DNA of 64,000 nt from Bacillota bacterium (lineage in GTDB: Bacteria > Bacillota_A > Clostridia > Lachnospirales > Lachnospiraceae): assembly GCA_023407175.1 (NCBI GenBank), contig JAEYMU010000056.1, positions 414,482 through 478,481 on the forward strand, written 5' to 3'. The notes beneath the pieces are model-generated. The model saw nothing but the letters and a program-made list of their open reading frames with translations, ran no database searches and was not told the origin of the DNA. Shown in pieces: positions 26,877 through 35,418 of this stretch. Position numbers and translations under genes: made by a program. The number at the start of each line of letters is the position of its first letter. Position 1 is the stretch's first letter.

Positions 26877-27458
26877 ATGAAGCACGAAGCAACAACTCTG
26901 ATGACAAAAAAGGCTCTCGCCTCTTCCTTAAAGAAAATTATGGAAAAAAAGTCCTTGGGAAAGATTTCTGTACGAGAAATTATTGAAGACTGCGGCGTAA
27001 ACCGGAAGACCTTTTACTATCATTTTCAGGATATTTATGATTTGCTTAAATGGATTTTTGAAGAAGAAGCAATAGAGATTGTCAAACAATATAATTTAAT
27101 CATTGATTATCAGGATGCTATTGAATTTGTACTGGATTATGTAGAGGAGAATCAGCTGATCTGCAACTGTGCCTTTGATGCTCTTGGCAGGGATGAACTA
27201 AAACGCTTTTTTCAGAAGGACTTTTTTTCTGTAATCAGCAGCATTGTAGATCAGCTGTCTGAAGGAAAGAATATTCCTGAAGATTACAAGGAATTCCTCG
27301 TAAATTTCTACATGGAAGCCCTTGCATCTCTTCTTATCGACTGGATTAGAAATAAAGAAAAACGTGATAAACAAAAAATGATCAAATATCTTTCCTTGAC
27401 TTTATACGGTTCTATTAAGCAAATACTTGAAAAGGCGGAAAATGAATTAAATCAATAG
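26877..27458 (+). CDS. TetR/AcrR-family transcriptional regulator
   Basis: The protein has 193 residues from 26877 (AGGAGG 6 bases upstream and 15 bases after the predicted transcription start). The helix-turn-helix covers about 10-58: TTLMTKKALASSLKKIMEKK, ISVREIIEDCGVNRKTFYYHFQDIYDLL. The rest is helical, as in the TetR_C_8 (DhaS-like) group. It is divergent from the coiled-coil ABC operon across a 179-base gap with repeated GGACA elements. It probably represses that operon and itself (inference). The ligand is unknown. Confidence 0.9.
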   Translation: MKHEATTLMTKKALASSLKKIMEKKSLGKISVREIIEDCGVNRKTFYYHFQDIYDLLKWIFEEEAIEIVKQYNLIIDYQDAIEFVLDYVEENQLICNCAFDALGRDELKRFFQKDFFSVISSIVDQLSEGKNIPEDYKEFLVNFYMEALASLLIDWIRNKEKRDKQKMIKYLSLTLYGSIKQILEKAENELNQ

Positions 27459-27480
27459 AGATTGAAAGCCCTTGGAGATT

Positions 27481-27852
27481 CTATTTCCGCCAAAAAGTAG
27501 AACATTCTGCCTTATCCAGAATATTAAACTCAATCATTTTCTCAAGCAGGGATAAATCAACCGGACTACCCCAGGGAATGCGTACCAGCTCCTTGGTATG
27601 GTCATAGCCGGCTTGGATAACTTGGCCGGAAAAATGATTAATTCCCGCCTTTTCAGGGGCAACAGCCATATGATGCTTGGATATGCTAAAGCCAATAATA
27701 AATGTGCCGTGATCGGTAAACATAGGCTGATTCCACGCAATTTTAGGCGTTAAATTCGGAAATTTCTCAATGATCCACCCCAAAACCTCTTCCATTCGGG
27801 TCCGATGCTGGGGGTTATCAATACGCGCTAAATATTCCTCAAAAACTTCCAT
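27481..27852 (-). CDS. DUF1801 (frataxin-like, YdhG-type) protein
   Basis: The protein has 123 residues when started at 27852, where AGGAGG lies 7 bases upstream. The fold signature is VLGWIIEKFPNLTPKIAWNQPMFTDHGTFIIGFSISKHHMAVAPE, with the C-terminal VRIPWGSPVDLSLLEKMIEFN. Related proteins have been proposed as frataxin-like iron chaperones, but the biochemical role is weakly established. It lies before a second DUF1801 gene on the same strand. Confidence 0.82.
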   Translation of the reverse strand: MEVFEEYLARIDNPQHRTRMEEVLGWIIEKFPNLTPKIAWNQPMFTDHGTFIIGFSISKHHMAVAPEKAGINHFSGQVIQAGYDHTKELVRIPWGSPVDLSLLEKMIEFNILDKAECSTFWRK

Positions 27853-27961
27853 GCCGTTTCCTCCTAAAACGCACCCATTTACCATTTTAAATGAGTGCGC
27901 CAAATGTTAATTCTTCCATCAATTTACTAAATTTTTTATAAGCATTCGTATCCGTAGAGAC

Positions 27962-28372
27962 TCACCCTTTGCGGGAAGGCTTCCGACCGGACTCATTTAA
28001 GGCAATGGCGGCACGGATTAACTCCTTAAGTGCCTCTTCCTTCACCTCGTCTCCCTCGTGGAAATCAATGGCCCTTCTGGCGTTTCCCTCCAGACTTGAA
28101 TTAAACATATGGGATGGGTCTTCAAGTGATGCCCCCTTGGCAAAAGTCATCTTTACGACTTCCTTGTAAGTCTCCCCGGTACATATCATTCCGTCATGAT
28201 ACCACACGGGAGTGCCTCTCCACTTCCAATCTTCAACCACCTCCGGGTCAACCTGCTTGATCAAATTCCTTAGCTTTGCCAGCAGCTGTCCCCGCCAGTC
28301 CCCAAGTTCTTCAATTCTCTCGTCAATTAACTGGGACGGAGATTTCGTATCTTTTCTATCTTGCTCTTCCAT
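27962..28372 (-). CDS. DUF1801 protein, second copy
   Basis: The protein has 136 residues when started at 28372 (GGAGGG 7 bases upstream). It contains DWRGQLLAKLRNLIKQVDPEVVEDWKWRGTPVWYHDGMICTGETYKEVVKMTFAKGASL, the DUF1801 core. It then has ARRAIDFHEGDEVKEEALKELIRAAI and a basic tail. It is clearly of the same superfamily as its downstream neighbour but distant in sequence, so the pair is not a recent duplication. Function unknown; the ligand-binding beta sheet is conserved. Confidence 0.82.
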   Translation of the reverse strand: MEEQDRKDTKSPSQLIDERIEELGDWRGQLLAKLRNLIKQVDPEVVEDWKWRGTPVWYHDGMICTGETYKEVVKMTFAKGASLEDPSHMFNSSLEGNARRAIDFHEGDEVKEEALKELIRAAIALNESGRKPSRKG

Positions 28373-28473
28373 AGTAAAACCCTCCTTCCATAGATTTTTG
28401 AATATAGTCCCCATTTCAGTAATTAACTATTCCTTATCCGAATATCAGAAATATTTAACCCTATTTCTGCCGA

Positions 28474-29085
28474 TTATTTCACGGATACATATTCATTGCC
28501 TTCTATATAAAATCTCCAAGGATAGTCCCTGGCTTCCTCGGCATAATCGATTCCCACGCGTTTTGTTGTAACTATACTAAAGCTCTCTCCCTTACCTTCC
28601 TCCACATATATTTCATTCCCGCACAAATCCATGCCGTTGAAGCTTCTGTCTATTGATAATGCACCGCATAGCTTCCCCGGGCCGCTGGTAAGCCCTCTGC
28701 GCTGGCTTTTTGTCAGCAGCTCATATGACTTTCCAAATCTTCTTTGCGCCATCCATTCGATTCCTTCCAACGGCTCCGCCGCCCTTATTAAAACCGCCTG
28801 TGGGGTTTCTTTTTCATTTGCCACGATGTTAAAACAGCAGTACATGCCATAGATCATAAATATATAGGAAAACCCGGGGCTCCCGTACATAACCTCCACT
28901 CTGGGCGTCCTTTTGCCGCCATAGGAATGGGCGGCCTTATCTTGAACTCCCATATACGCCTCTGCCTCGACAATCTTAGCTGAAATTCTTTGCCCGTCTA
29001 TCTCGTGTACAAGCACCTTTCCCAGAAGCTCTCTGGCCACAAGGATGGAATCCCGGTTATAAAATTCTCTGTCAAGCTTTTTCAT
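28474..29085 (-). CDS. DNA-3-methyladenine glycosylase (AAG/MPG family)
   Basis: The 203-residue protein matches the MPG fold along its length: FYNRDSILVARELLGKVLVHE, IVEAEAYMGVQDKAAHSYGGKRTPRVEVMYGSPGFSYIFMIYGMYCCFNIVANE, then AVLIRAAEPLEG and LTSGPGKLCGALSI. The glutamate in VEAEAY is the catalytic base and the GMYxCFN tyrosine intercalates (family knowledge). It excises alkylated purines. The start overlaps the YaaA stop by 4 bases, so the two stress genes are co-translated. Confidence 0.95.
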   Translation of the reverse strand: MKKLDREFYNRDSILVARELLGKVLVHEIDGQRISAKIVEAEAYMGVQDKAAHSYGGKRTPRVEVMYGSPGFSYIFMIYGMYCCFNIVANEKETPQAVLIRAAEPLEGIEWMAQRRFGKSYELLTKSQRRGLTSGPGKLCGALSIDRSFNGMDLCGNEIYVEEGKGESFSIVTTKRVGIDYAEEARDYPWRFYIEGNEYVSVK

Positions 29086-29837
29086 TCCATGACCCTCTCT
29101 TTAAGAAAAACATAGGTATTTTCATCGGACAAATCCTTTGCATAAGTAAAATTCAATCTATTAAATTGTTTGATCTCTTCTATTTTTTCAATTTCCCTCT
29201 CCGCCATAAAGCGAACCATCTCACCTCTTGCCATCTTTGCATGGGTTCCTTTTTCAACTACTTTGTCTTTTATTCTTTCCCCAAAAATACAGGTCACAAA
29301 ATGAATATCCTTCTCTAAGTAACGTGATATGCATTTGCTGTATTCTACGGAAGCAAGATTCAAGATCAGCCTGCTCTCAGAAAATAATTGTGCAGCAAGC
29401 TTTGTATTCCAGTAATCATAAAGAGTGTTCGCTTCTTTTACCGGAAGCTTTGCCTGCATCTCAAGCCGATAGGGAACAACTCCGTCAAAGGGTTTTAGCA
29501 AGCCATAAAATCCTGAAAGAATCCTTAGATGTTCTCTGATATATTCCATCTCATTGACCTGAAATACGGAGGGTGCCATATATTGATACTGAATTCCTTC
29601 ATAGGAAAGAATAGCAGGGGTCAGATTATGATAAAGGTCTAAGCCTCTAAGCCTTCTATAATGAAAGGCAGCAATTTCATCATTACAATTCCAAAGCCTC
29701 CTGGCTTCCTCGTAGCTTAGCCGTTCTAAATGCTCTGACAGCACCTTTGCTTCTTTTATAAAAAAGGGAAGCTCTTCAAACGATAACGTATCCGTATCAA
29801 TTTTCATTCTTTTTGCCGGTGATATGATGATTTTCAT
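29082..29837 (-). CDS. yaaA: Peroxide stress protein YaaA
   Basis: The protein has 251 residues when started at 29837 (AAGGG upstream and the family's conserved opening MKIIISPAKRM). Further YaaA blocks are ALLSYEGIQYQ-like AILSYEGIQYQYMAPSVF, LRILSGFYGLLKPFDGVVPYRLEM and the C-terminal HAKMARGEMVRFM. In E. coli YaaA lowers free iron and limits oxidative DNA damage (established). Its overlap with a DNA-repair glycosylase gene fits a damage-response operon. Confidence 0.95.
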   Translation of the reverse strand: MKIIISPAKRMKIDTDTLSFEELPFFIKEAKVLSEHLERLSYEEARRLWNCNDEIAAFHYRRLRGLDLYHNLTPAILSYEGIQYQYMAPSVFQVNEMEYIREHLRILSGFYGLLKPFDGVVPYRLEMQAKLPVKEANTLYDYWNTKLAAQLFSESRLILNLASVEYSKCISRYLEKDIHFVTCIFGERIKDKVVEKGTHAKMARGEMVRFMAEREIEKIEEIKQFNRLNFTYAKDLSDENTYVFLKERVME

Positions 29838-30019
29838 TTTTTCCCTTATTTCTGCACTTTTTGCGCTCTCAAGTTTGTGGATGCAGCCCATATACAAGCT
29901 TGAAGAGTGAAAGTATGACGCTTTGCGGCATCTCTCGGATTTTTATGTCACTGAGCTCATTATAGGGATTAGCAGGGAATGGGTCAAGAAATATGTAGCA
30001 ATTTATGGTCTCATTCCAT

Positions 30020-30084
30020 CAAAATAAAACAGAACTATGTAATTCAACCTGTAAAGCTCAACCAGGTTTGAATTACATAGTTCT
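30020..30084 (-). terminator. Long hairpin terminator of the xylanase gene
   Basis: AGAACTATGTAATTCAA (30031-30047) pairs with its complement at 30068-30084, extended by CCTG/CAGG. On the minus strand it is followed by TGTTTTATTTTG. It lies just past the xylanase stop. The rest of the gap to the yaaA start shows nothing else. Confidence 0.75.
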
Positions 30085-30107
30085 AACCAACCTCCACTAT
30101 TGAAAGT

Positions 30108-32297
30108 TTACTCTATTAAGACACCGTCATAATACACCCGGACAACCGGATTGGTAATTGTGTCATACACGGACCAATCAGTCTTGGCAAATCGGATATC
30201 CATAACAAGGCTTCCGGTGCCCGCAGCTAATTCCACACTTTTACTGATGCTCAAGGTGAGAATTTTATTACTTATCGTTCCTGTCACCGAACCGTTCAAT
30301 GAAGTATAATACGGGGAAACCGTAAGCTGTAAGGCTGCATGGTCACACCAGACATTCTGCTGTGCACTGCTCATGCCGTCTCCGGTAAAGGTTATGGTTA
30401 CCTTCGAGAGGTCAATGGTACCTCCTACTGCCGTAACAGTATATTTTTGGCTGACCGTATTGCCGTTATTTTGTGTAGTAACATTCACCGCCGGAACACC
30501 CTTTCCGGGGCTTTGGGTCGGTGTTACGCTTGGCGTCACCGTTGGTGTAACAGTAGGCGTTACACTCGGCGTTATTGTTGGAGTTACAGTCGGTGTCACC
30601 GTTGGTGTGACAGTAGGCGTTGCAGTTGGCACCGGAGTGACAGTTCCTGTAGGGGTTATTCCTTCAATAATGGAATAATACGCGGGCTTTGCTTTATACT
30701 CCGCATCAAATAACAAAGGATATCCCCCCAGCCAACTGGTTGCATCCGTTACTCCCCAGAAGATTACTGCCGTAAAATTAATCCCTTCCTTTTTCAGAGC
30801 AACTACTTTATCCATGAGCAGCTTATAACGGTTTGCCTGGGCAGTCAGGGCACTTTGACTGCCATCCGGCTGCTTGATATCCAATTCCGTAAGCTGAAGC
30901 TCAATTCCTAGGGAATTATATTTCCTGGCAGCTGTTTCGAACATACTGATGCTTGGATAATCCATTGTCCAGTGGGATTGCATGCCCATGCCGTCAACAA
31001 GATTTTTACTTTTCAGATTTGCTAAAATATTATAAATAAAGGTACTTTTTTTGTCTTCGTATTCATTATAGTCATTATAAAAGAGCTTGCAGCCTTCGGG
31101 AGCATATTTTCTGGCATATTCAAAGGCCTTCTCAATATATTCTGCACCCACCGTCTGCATCCACAGAGAATTACCCGATGTGGTATTATTGGAACCAGGA
31201 TTTCTCATTCCGGTAGAAGTATTGGGATCAACCGCCTCATTTACCACATCCCATGCATAAAATTCTACCGTAGGATAGCTTGTCTCAATCAGCTCCATAA
31301 GATTTTTGATATAGTTTTCAAGCCTTTGCAGCATCACTTCCTTGGAAGCCCAGGAAGCACTGGAGTCCGTAGAATAATTTTCCCGGAAGAACCATTCCGG
31401 GGTCTGGGCATGCCAAACCAAAGTATGTCCTCTTACCGGTATGTTATTATCTCTGGCATATTCCAGTAAAGTCCTGGCTGCCCTTAAATTAACCTGCGGA
31501 TTTACCTGGTCATCGGGATGTGCTTGAAGGTACGCTATGGTGGCATCATAATCCAGAACCGAATCCGGTTTTAACTCATTACCGGGTGTCAGCAGGTTAT
31601 AATGCTTCGATACCAATGCCTTTCCCGGCGCCGGAGCTATTTCATTGGCTGTTGCCGCTCCTCCCACCTTAAAATAAGGTGCAAATACATCCTTAAGGCT
31701 TGCTATGTTATATTCAATTTCAGGCAGCACAGCCGGCGTTGCCGTAAAATCATCAATATAAAAATCCAAAAAGTCCTGGTTTGTCGGGGAAGACTTGTAT
31801 TCTGTCTCCACATAGATGAATACATTAGTTGCATCCGTAGGTATGGTATACTCCCCTTCCAGATGTGTCCAGGTTCCTTTGGTCACGGCCGCTGTTTTGA
31901 TGGTTTTATACTGGTCGTTTACACCGTCATTATATTGAAGCTGCAAGCTGAATCTTTGAGTTGAGGAATAGGAATCTCCCACATATTTGATCCATATTCC
32001 AAATACATAAGTTTCTCCCAGAGTAAGAATTTCCGTTTTATCACAGGTTGCTCCATGCCAGGTCTTTGTACGGTTGGTTATTTTTACACTATTCACCCCG
32101 GAATAGGCTTCCTCTGTACTTATACTTACTACTTCTGCATCAACACCTCTGGGCCCCCAGCCATTTAAACCGTTCTCAAAATCGTCAAGTACCAAATTCC
32201 CGTAAGCAGCAGCTTCCTGATGATACCCGTTAAAGCTTATACCGGTTATTAATACAGACAAAGCTGTAAAGATTGCTAAAAATTTTTTACCCTTCAT
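30108..32297 (-). CDS. Secreted modular endo-1,4-beta-xylanase (CBM22-like, GH10, CBM3-like)
   Basis: The protein has 729 residues from 32297 (AGGAGGTGG upstream). A signal peptide (MKGKKFLAIFTALSVL... cleaved near EAAA-YG) is followed by a CBM22/CBM4_9-like module (about 35-190). The GH10 barrel (about 195-555) has the acid/base E354 in DVVNEA and the nucleophile E471 in QLTELDI, plus GHTLVWHAQTPEW. A Thr-Pro-Val linker (about 555-600) leads to a C-terminal CBM3-like module with VWCDHAALQL. It cleaves xylan chains outside the cell and binds both xylan and probably cellulose. No dockerin or SLH domain is seen, so it is a free enzyme. It is monocistronic. Confidence 0.95.
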   Translation of the reverse strand: MKGKKFLAIFTALSVLITGISFNGYHQEAAAYGNLVLDDFENGLNGWGPRGVDAEVVSISTEEAYSGVNSVKITNRTKTWHGATCDKTEILTLGETYVFGIWIKYVGDSYSSTQRFSLQLQYNDGVNDQYKTIKTAAVTKGTWTHLEGEYTIPTDATNVFIYVETEYKSSPTNQDFLDFYIDDFTATPAVLPEIEYNIASLKDVFAPYFKVGGAATANEIAPAPGKALVSKHYNLLTPGNELKPDSVLDYDATIAYLQAHPDDQVNPQVNLRAARTLLEYARDNNIPVRGHTLVWHAQTPEWFFRENYSTDSSASWASKEVMLQRLENYIKNLMELIETSYPTVEFYAWDVVNEAVDPNTSTGMRNPGSNNTTSGNSLWMQTVGAEYIEKAFEYARKYAPEGCKLFYNDYNEYEDKKSTFIYNILANLKSKNLVDGMGMQSHWTMDYPSISMFETAARKYNSLGIELQLTELDIKQPDGSQSALTAQANRYKLLMDKVVALKKEGINFTAVIFWGVTDATSWLGGYPLLFDAEYKAKPAYYSIIEGITPTGTVTPVPTATPTVTPTVTPTVTPTITPSVTPTVTPTVTPSVTPTQSPGKGVPAVNVTTQNNGNTVSQKYTVTAVGGTIDLSKVTITFTGDGMSSAQQNVWCDHAALQLTVSPYYTSLNGSVTGTISNKILTLSISKSVELAAGTGSLVMDIRFAKTDWSVYDTITNPVVRVYYDGVLIE
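30523..30650 (-). repeat. Thr-Pro-Val linker repeat in the xylanase gene
   Basis: Short 12-base units encoding TPTV (TPTVTPTVTPTITPSV and so on) are repeated about ten times. They form the extended linker between catalytic domain and C-terminal binding module. The DNA units vary at third positions. Confidence 0.85.
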
Positions 32298-32668
32298 ATA
32301 ACCACCTCCTAAATTAAGTAATAAACACCTCTCATCAATTCCTCCATTATAGACAAGCAAGTATTTGGCTGAGGGCTTATCTATAAGGCAGTATTAATTA
32401 TACAATAAATTACATAAAATAGGAAGCTATATTTCCTTATATTTACAATCGGGGCAAGAATCACCGCAAAATGGCCTTGCCCATTCGTAATTATTAAAAT
32501 CGCCGCCAGCCTTGAACCATACGGCTTGAATTTCTCAAAACGTATGTGTTATACTATTCGTTAGATTACTCGAACATTACATTAACACATTGCTTCTTAT
32601 CAAGAAATTGAGAAGCATCCCGTTTTTCGGGTATTACTGTATTTAAAACAGGCAGGTGAGCAAAGAGT
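32298..32668. other. Intergenic region between xylanase and AraC genes
   Basis: On the minus strand a TATAAT box (32351-32346) without a clear -35 lies upstream of the xylanase. Behind it a GGAGG precedes a tiny frame, MRGVYYLI, whose TAG stop overlaps the xylanase ribosome site. On the plus strand lies the AraC promoter (32526-32555) and then a GCTTCT-N13-AGAAGC hairpin near 32590-32614. Nothing else was seen. Confidence 0.5.
32526..32555 (+). promoter_or_regulatory. Probable promoter of the AraC-family gene
   Basis: TTGAAT (32526-32531) and TATACT (32550-32555) are 18 bases apart, about 110 bases before the start codon. The leader contains two small hairpins, one of them CCCG-N5-CGGG. Confidence 0.55.
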
Positions 32669-33649
32669 ATGAACCTACAACCGGCAGAAAAGACAGACTC
32701 TACCCACGAAAAGCGGATGGAACGTTGTTTTCGGCAAATGAATGATGGAGCGTTTGATTTCTTTGAGGCGGATACCGATTTGGCCGCCGGCAGGATGAAA
32801 CAGCTCTCGTTTGAAAACAAGTTCTTTGTTTCCATCATGGACTATTCCTTTCGATACGCCACACGAAAGGATTATTTAATATCCAATCAGTTTTTGGAGG
32901 TCTTATATTTTGAATCCATCAAGGCGGAAAACTGGGAATATGGCTTCGGAAGATTTCCCCTCCTGGTCGGGGTCAGCACTTATATAAATCAAAGGCGTCC
33001 GGGGAAGCTCGTCTTCTGGCCGGATACACCCGTTCGCGGTGTCCGTATTATGATTTTTGAAGAATTTTATCTTCAATATTTACGGCAGCACTTTTCAGAT
33101 AATTATCTGGATATTGACAGCCTGATTAAAATGAATAATAAAGGCTATCATATCCCGGAGCTGCAGCTTGTCCTGAAGCAGATCAAGCGCAGTATGGAAT
33201 CCGATGTATCCTCCGAACTGTATTATGAAGGAAAAATCCTGGAAATTCTGTACATGATCACAGCAAAAGCCCAGGAAATGCTTTCTTCACCGCGCTTCCA
33301 TAAGCGTCGCTTGACAGAGGAAGATTTTGCGGCTGTGAATAAAGCGAAAACGATCCTCGATGAACGTCTTTCAGACTCTCCCAAAATATTCGAATTGTCC
33401 CGCATGACAAATACCAGCGCCGCTAAGCTTCAGCATGATTTTCAGCTTGCCTTTGGCAGCACGATTCACGGATATGTATTGCAGGTACGCATGAAGGAGG
33501 CATTGTATAAGCTTGACAGCTCCAATGAACCAATCTACGCCATTGCAAAAAGCGTAGGCTGCAAAAACCCTGGCCGGTTTGCGGAGCTGTTTAAAAAGGT
33601 CTATGGGATAACGCCCACGGAATACCGCAAGCTTAAAAATAACTGCTGA
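32669..33649 (+). CDS. AraC-family transcriptional regulator (YbtA/PchR-like)
   Basis: The 326-residue protein carries the AraC double helix-turn-helix at its C-terminus (about 225-326): ILDERLSDSPKIFELSRMTNTSAAKLQHDFQLAFGSTIHGYV, then YAIAKSVGCKNPGRFAELFKKVYGITPTEYRK. The N-terminal 220 residues are an effector domain without a recognisable cupin motif. The layout resembles PchR/YbtA-type regulators, which sit beside siderophore ABC systems. Here two half-type ABC exporter genes converge on it. Inference: it activates them or a linked metabolite system. Confidence 0.88.
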   Translation: MNLQPAEKTDSTHEKRMERCFRQMNDGAFDFFEADTDLAAGRMKQLSFENKFFVSIMDYSFRYATRKDYLISNQFLEVLYFESIKAENWEYGFGRFPLLVGVSTYINQRRPGKLVFWPDTPVRGVRIMIFEEFYLQYLRQHFSDNYLDIDSLIKMNNKGYHIPELQLVLKQIKRSMESDVSSELYYEGKILEILYMITAKAQEMLSSPRFHKRRLTEEDFAAVNKAKTILDERLSDSPKIFELSRMTNTSAAKLQHDFQLAFGSTIHGYVLQVRMKEALYKLDSSNEPIYAIAKSVGCKNPGRFAELFKKVYGITPTEYRKLKNNC

Positions 33650-33684
33650 TTCTTTCTATACATACCTTTACCATGGAAAACTAT

Positions 33685-35418
33685 CTATGCGGACCGGCCG
33701 CTAATTTTCCATGCTTTTGCCTGCTGCTGAGCCGTCCATAATTCATAGTAAAGTCCGCCCTGGTTCAGCAGTTCCGGGTGCTTTCCCATCTCGACAATTC
33801 GGCCTTCCTGCACAACCAGGATACGATCTGCCGATTGTATTGTCTGTAAACGGTGTGCGATGACCAGTACCGTTCTGCCGGCGGATAAATTGCTGATTGC
33901 CTTCTGGATAGATACCTCATTCATAGTATCCACATTACTGGTAGCCTCATCAAGCAGAACAATAGGGCTGTTTTTCAAAAGGGCCCGGGCGATAGAAAGC
34001 CTCTGCCGCTGCCCGCCGGAAAGTCCTGCACCGTTTTCCCCCAGCATGGTATCATATCCTTCCGGCAAACTCATGATAAAATCATGCATCATGGCTTTTT
34101 TGGCTGCGTCAATCACCTGCTCCCTTGTTGCGCCGCTGCTTCCCATTTTGATATTCTCATAAATCGTATCGGCAAACAGGATTACATTCTGCATGACAAT
34201 ACTGATTTTCGAAAGTAGTTCATCATAATCCATTCCCCGGATATCTACACCACCTATTTCAATTCTTCCGGAATGGCAATCCCAAAACCGCAAAAGCAAA
34301 TTGGTGATAGTTGTTTTACCCGAGCCGGAGGGCCCCACCAAGGCCGTAAGACTGCCCTGCTCCAAGGTAAAATCTGTATCGCTTAGCATAAAGCCATTTT
34401 CCTCATAATGAAATCCCACATGGTCAAAATGGATGTCACACCGGCTGGGTGACTTGGGGTTGGAGGGATGTGCCACGACAGGCATATTGAGCAGCCTGGC
34501 AATTCTTCCATAACTGTCTAGCATACCGGTGTAGCTCATACGATAGCTTTCCAGACCGGCAAACGGCCGGTAAAACTCCTGACTGAAAACAACAAAGTAG
34601 ACATAGCTGTCCACATTAAGAGCCTTATACCACGTCAATATCCCCCCAATCAAGGCAATCAGACCAAAGCAAAGCTCAAAGGGAATAAAGTATTTTGCAG
34701 AATCCCCAGCCCCGGCTTTCGCTTCCGCCTTGCTGCTTTCCTCAAAGCGCTGCGCACTTTCTGTTAAGCGCTTCTGAAAAAACTGATTCTCCGGGAAAGC
34801 CTTAAGCAGAGGAATGCCCTTTGTATACTCGACAAACCGGCTGACCATATCGGCAAGATTTTGCTTATTCTTTTCTTTTAAAATCAGCGCTTTTTTCACA
34901 CTTGCCGACTGAAGCCATACTGCCAAAGGAAGCAGAGAAACCATCACCAGCCCCATTTTCCAGTCAAGCATAAAAAGAGCCGCGCCAATAACAAAGGCTG
35001 TAATCACATCGCTCACTATTTTGGAGCCTATATGCGCCACAGCGCCCTCCAGGTTGTCCACATCATTTTGGACAATCGTACTGATTTCACCGAGGCGTTC
35101 TTTCGTGTAAAAGCCTAAGGAGAACTGTTTCAGTCTGCGAATAATTCTTTCCTTTAAATTTACTTCCATCTCAAAACCGGCAAAATGGGTAGTCCCGTTA
35201 GAAATAATATTGGCAGCGAATTTTACGGCCAGCATTCCTGCCAGAGCCCACCAATATCCGGTCAGCTCCTTTCTCCCCTCCGTAATGGCCGTCAGCATAC
35301 GAAAAATTGTCAACAAAATTCCCGCGAACATAAGGGAGCTTACGGTGTTGGAAGTTATGGCCGCCACCAGCATCCACTTACCCTTTTTACTGATATAGGA
35401 AAATAGTCCCCTTACCAT
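33685..35418 (-). CDS. ABC transporter, fused permease/ATPase (second of a heterodimeric pair)
   Basis: The protein has 577 residues from 35418 (GGAGG 10 bases upstream; overlaps the preceding stop by 7 bases). Six membrane helices (about 15-300) precede a nucleotide-binding domain: Walker A GPSGSGKTT, signature LSGGQRQRLSIARA, Walker B PIVLLDEATSNVD, H-loop VIAHRL. Its signature is intact, as is its partner's. It is of the MsbA-like type IV class and should form a heterodimer with the upstream protein. Pairs beside AraC regulators include the YbtP/YbtQ and IrtA/B importers of siderophores (family knowledge), so direction of transport is not certain. Confidence 0.93.
   Translation of the reverse strand: MVRGLFSYISKKGKWMLVAAITSNTVSSLMFAGILLTIFRMLTAITEGRKELTGYWWALAGMLAVKFAANIISNGTTHFAGFEMEVNLKERIIRRLKQFSLGFYTKERLGEISTIVQNDVDNLEGAVAHIGSKIVSDVITAFVIGAALFMLDWKMGLVMVSLLPLAVWLQSASVKKALILKEKNKQNLADMVSRFVEYTKGIPLLKAFPENQFFQKRLTESAQRFEESSKAEAKAGAGDSAKYFIPFELCFGLIALIGGILTWYKALNVDSYVYFVVFSQEFYRPFAGLESYRMSYTGMLDSYGRIARLLNMPVVAHPSNPKSPSRCDIHFDHVGFHYEENGFMLSDTDFTLEQGSLTALVGPSGSGKTTITNLLLRFWDCHSGRIEIGGVDIRGMDYDELLSKISIVMQNVILFADTIYENIKMGSSGATREQVIDAAKKAMMHDFIMSLPEGYDTMLGENGAGLSGGQRQRLSIARALLKNSPIVLLDEATSNVDTMNEVSIQKAISNLSAGRTVLVIAHRLQTIQSADRILVVQEGRIVEMGKHPELLNQGGLYYELWTAQQQAKAWKISGRSA

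Noticed and set aside
30523..30650. Regular short repeat that could suggest a CRISPR-like or satellite array
   Set aside because: The units are in frame and encode the Thr-Pro-Val linker of the xylanase; there are no unique spacers.
33672..33713. ATGGAAAA/TTTTCCAT hairpin as terminator between AraC and ABC genes
   Set aside because: The stem is short with a large loop, overlaps the end of the ABC gene and has only a weak T run; evidence is too thin for a feature.
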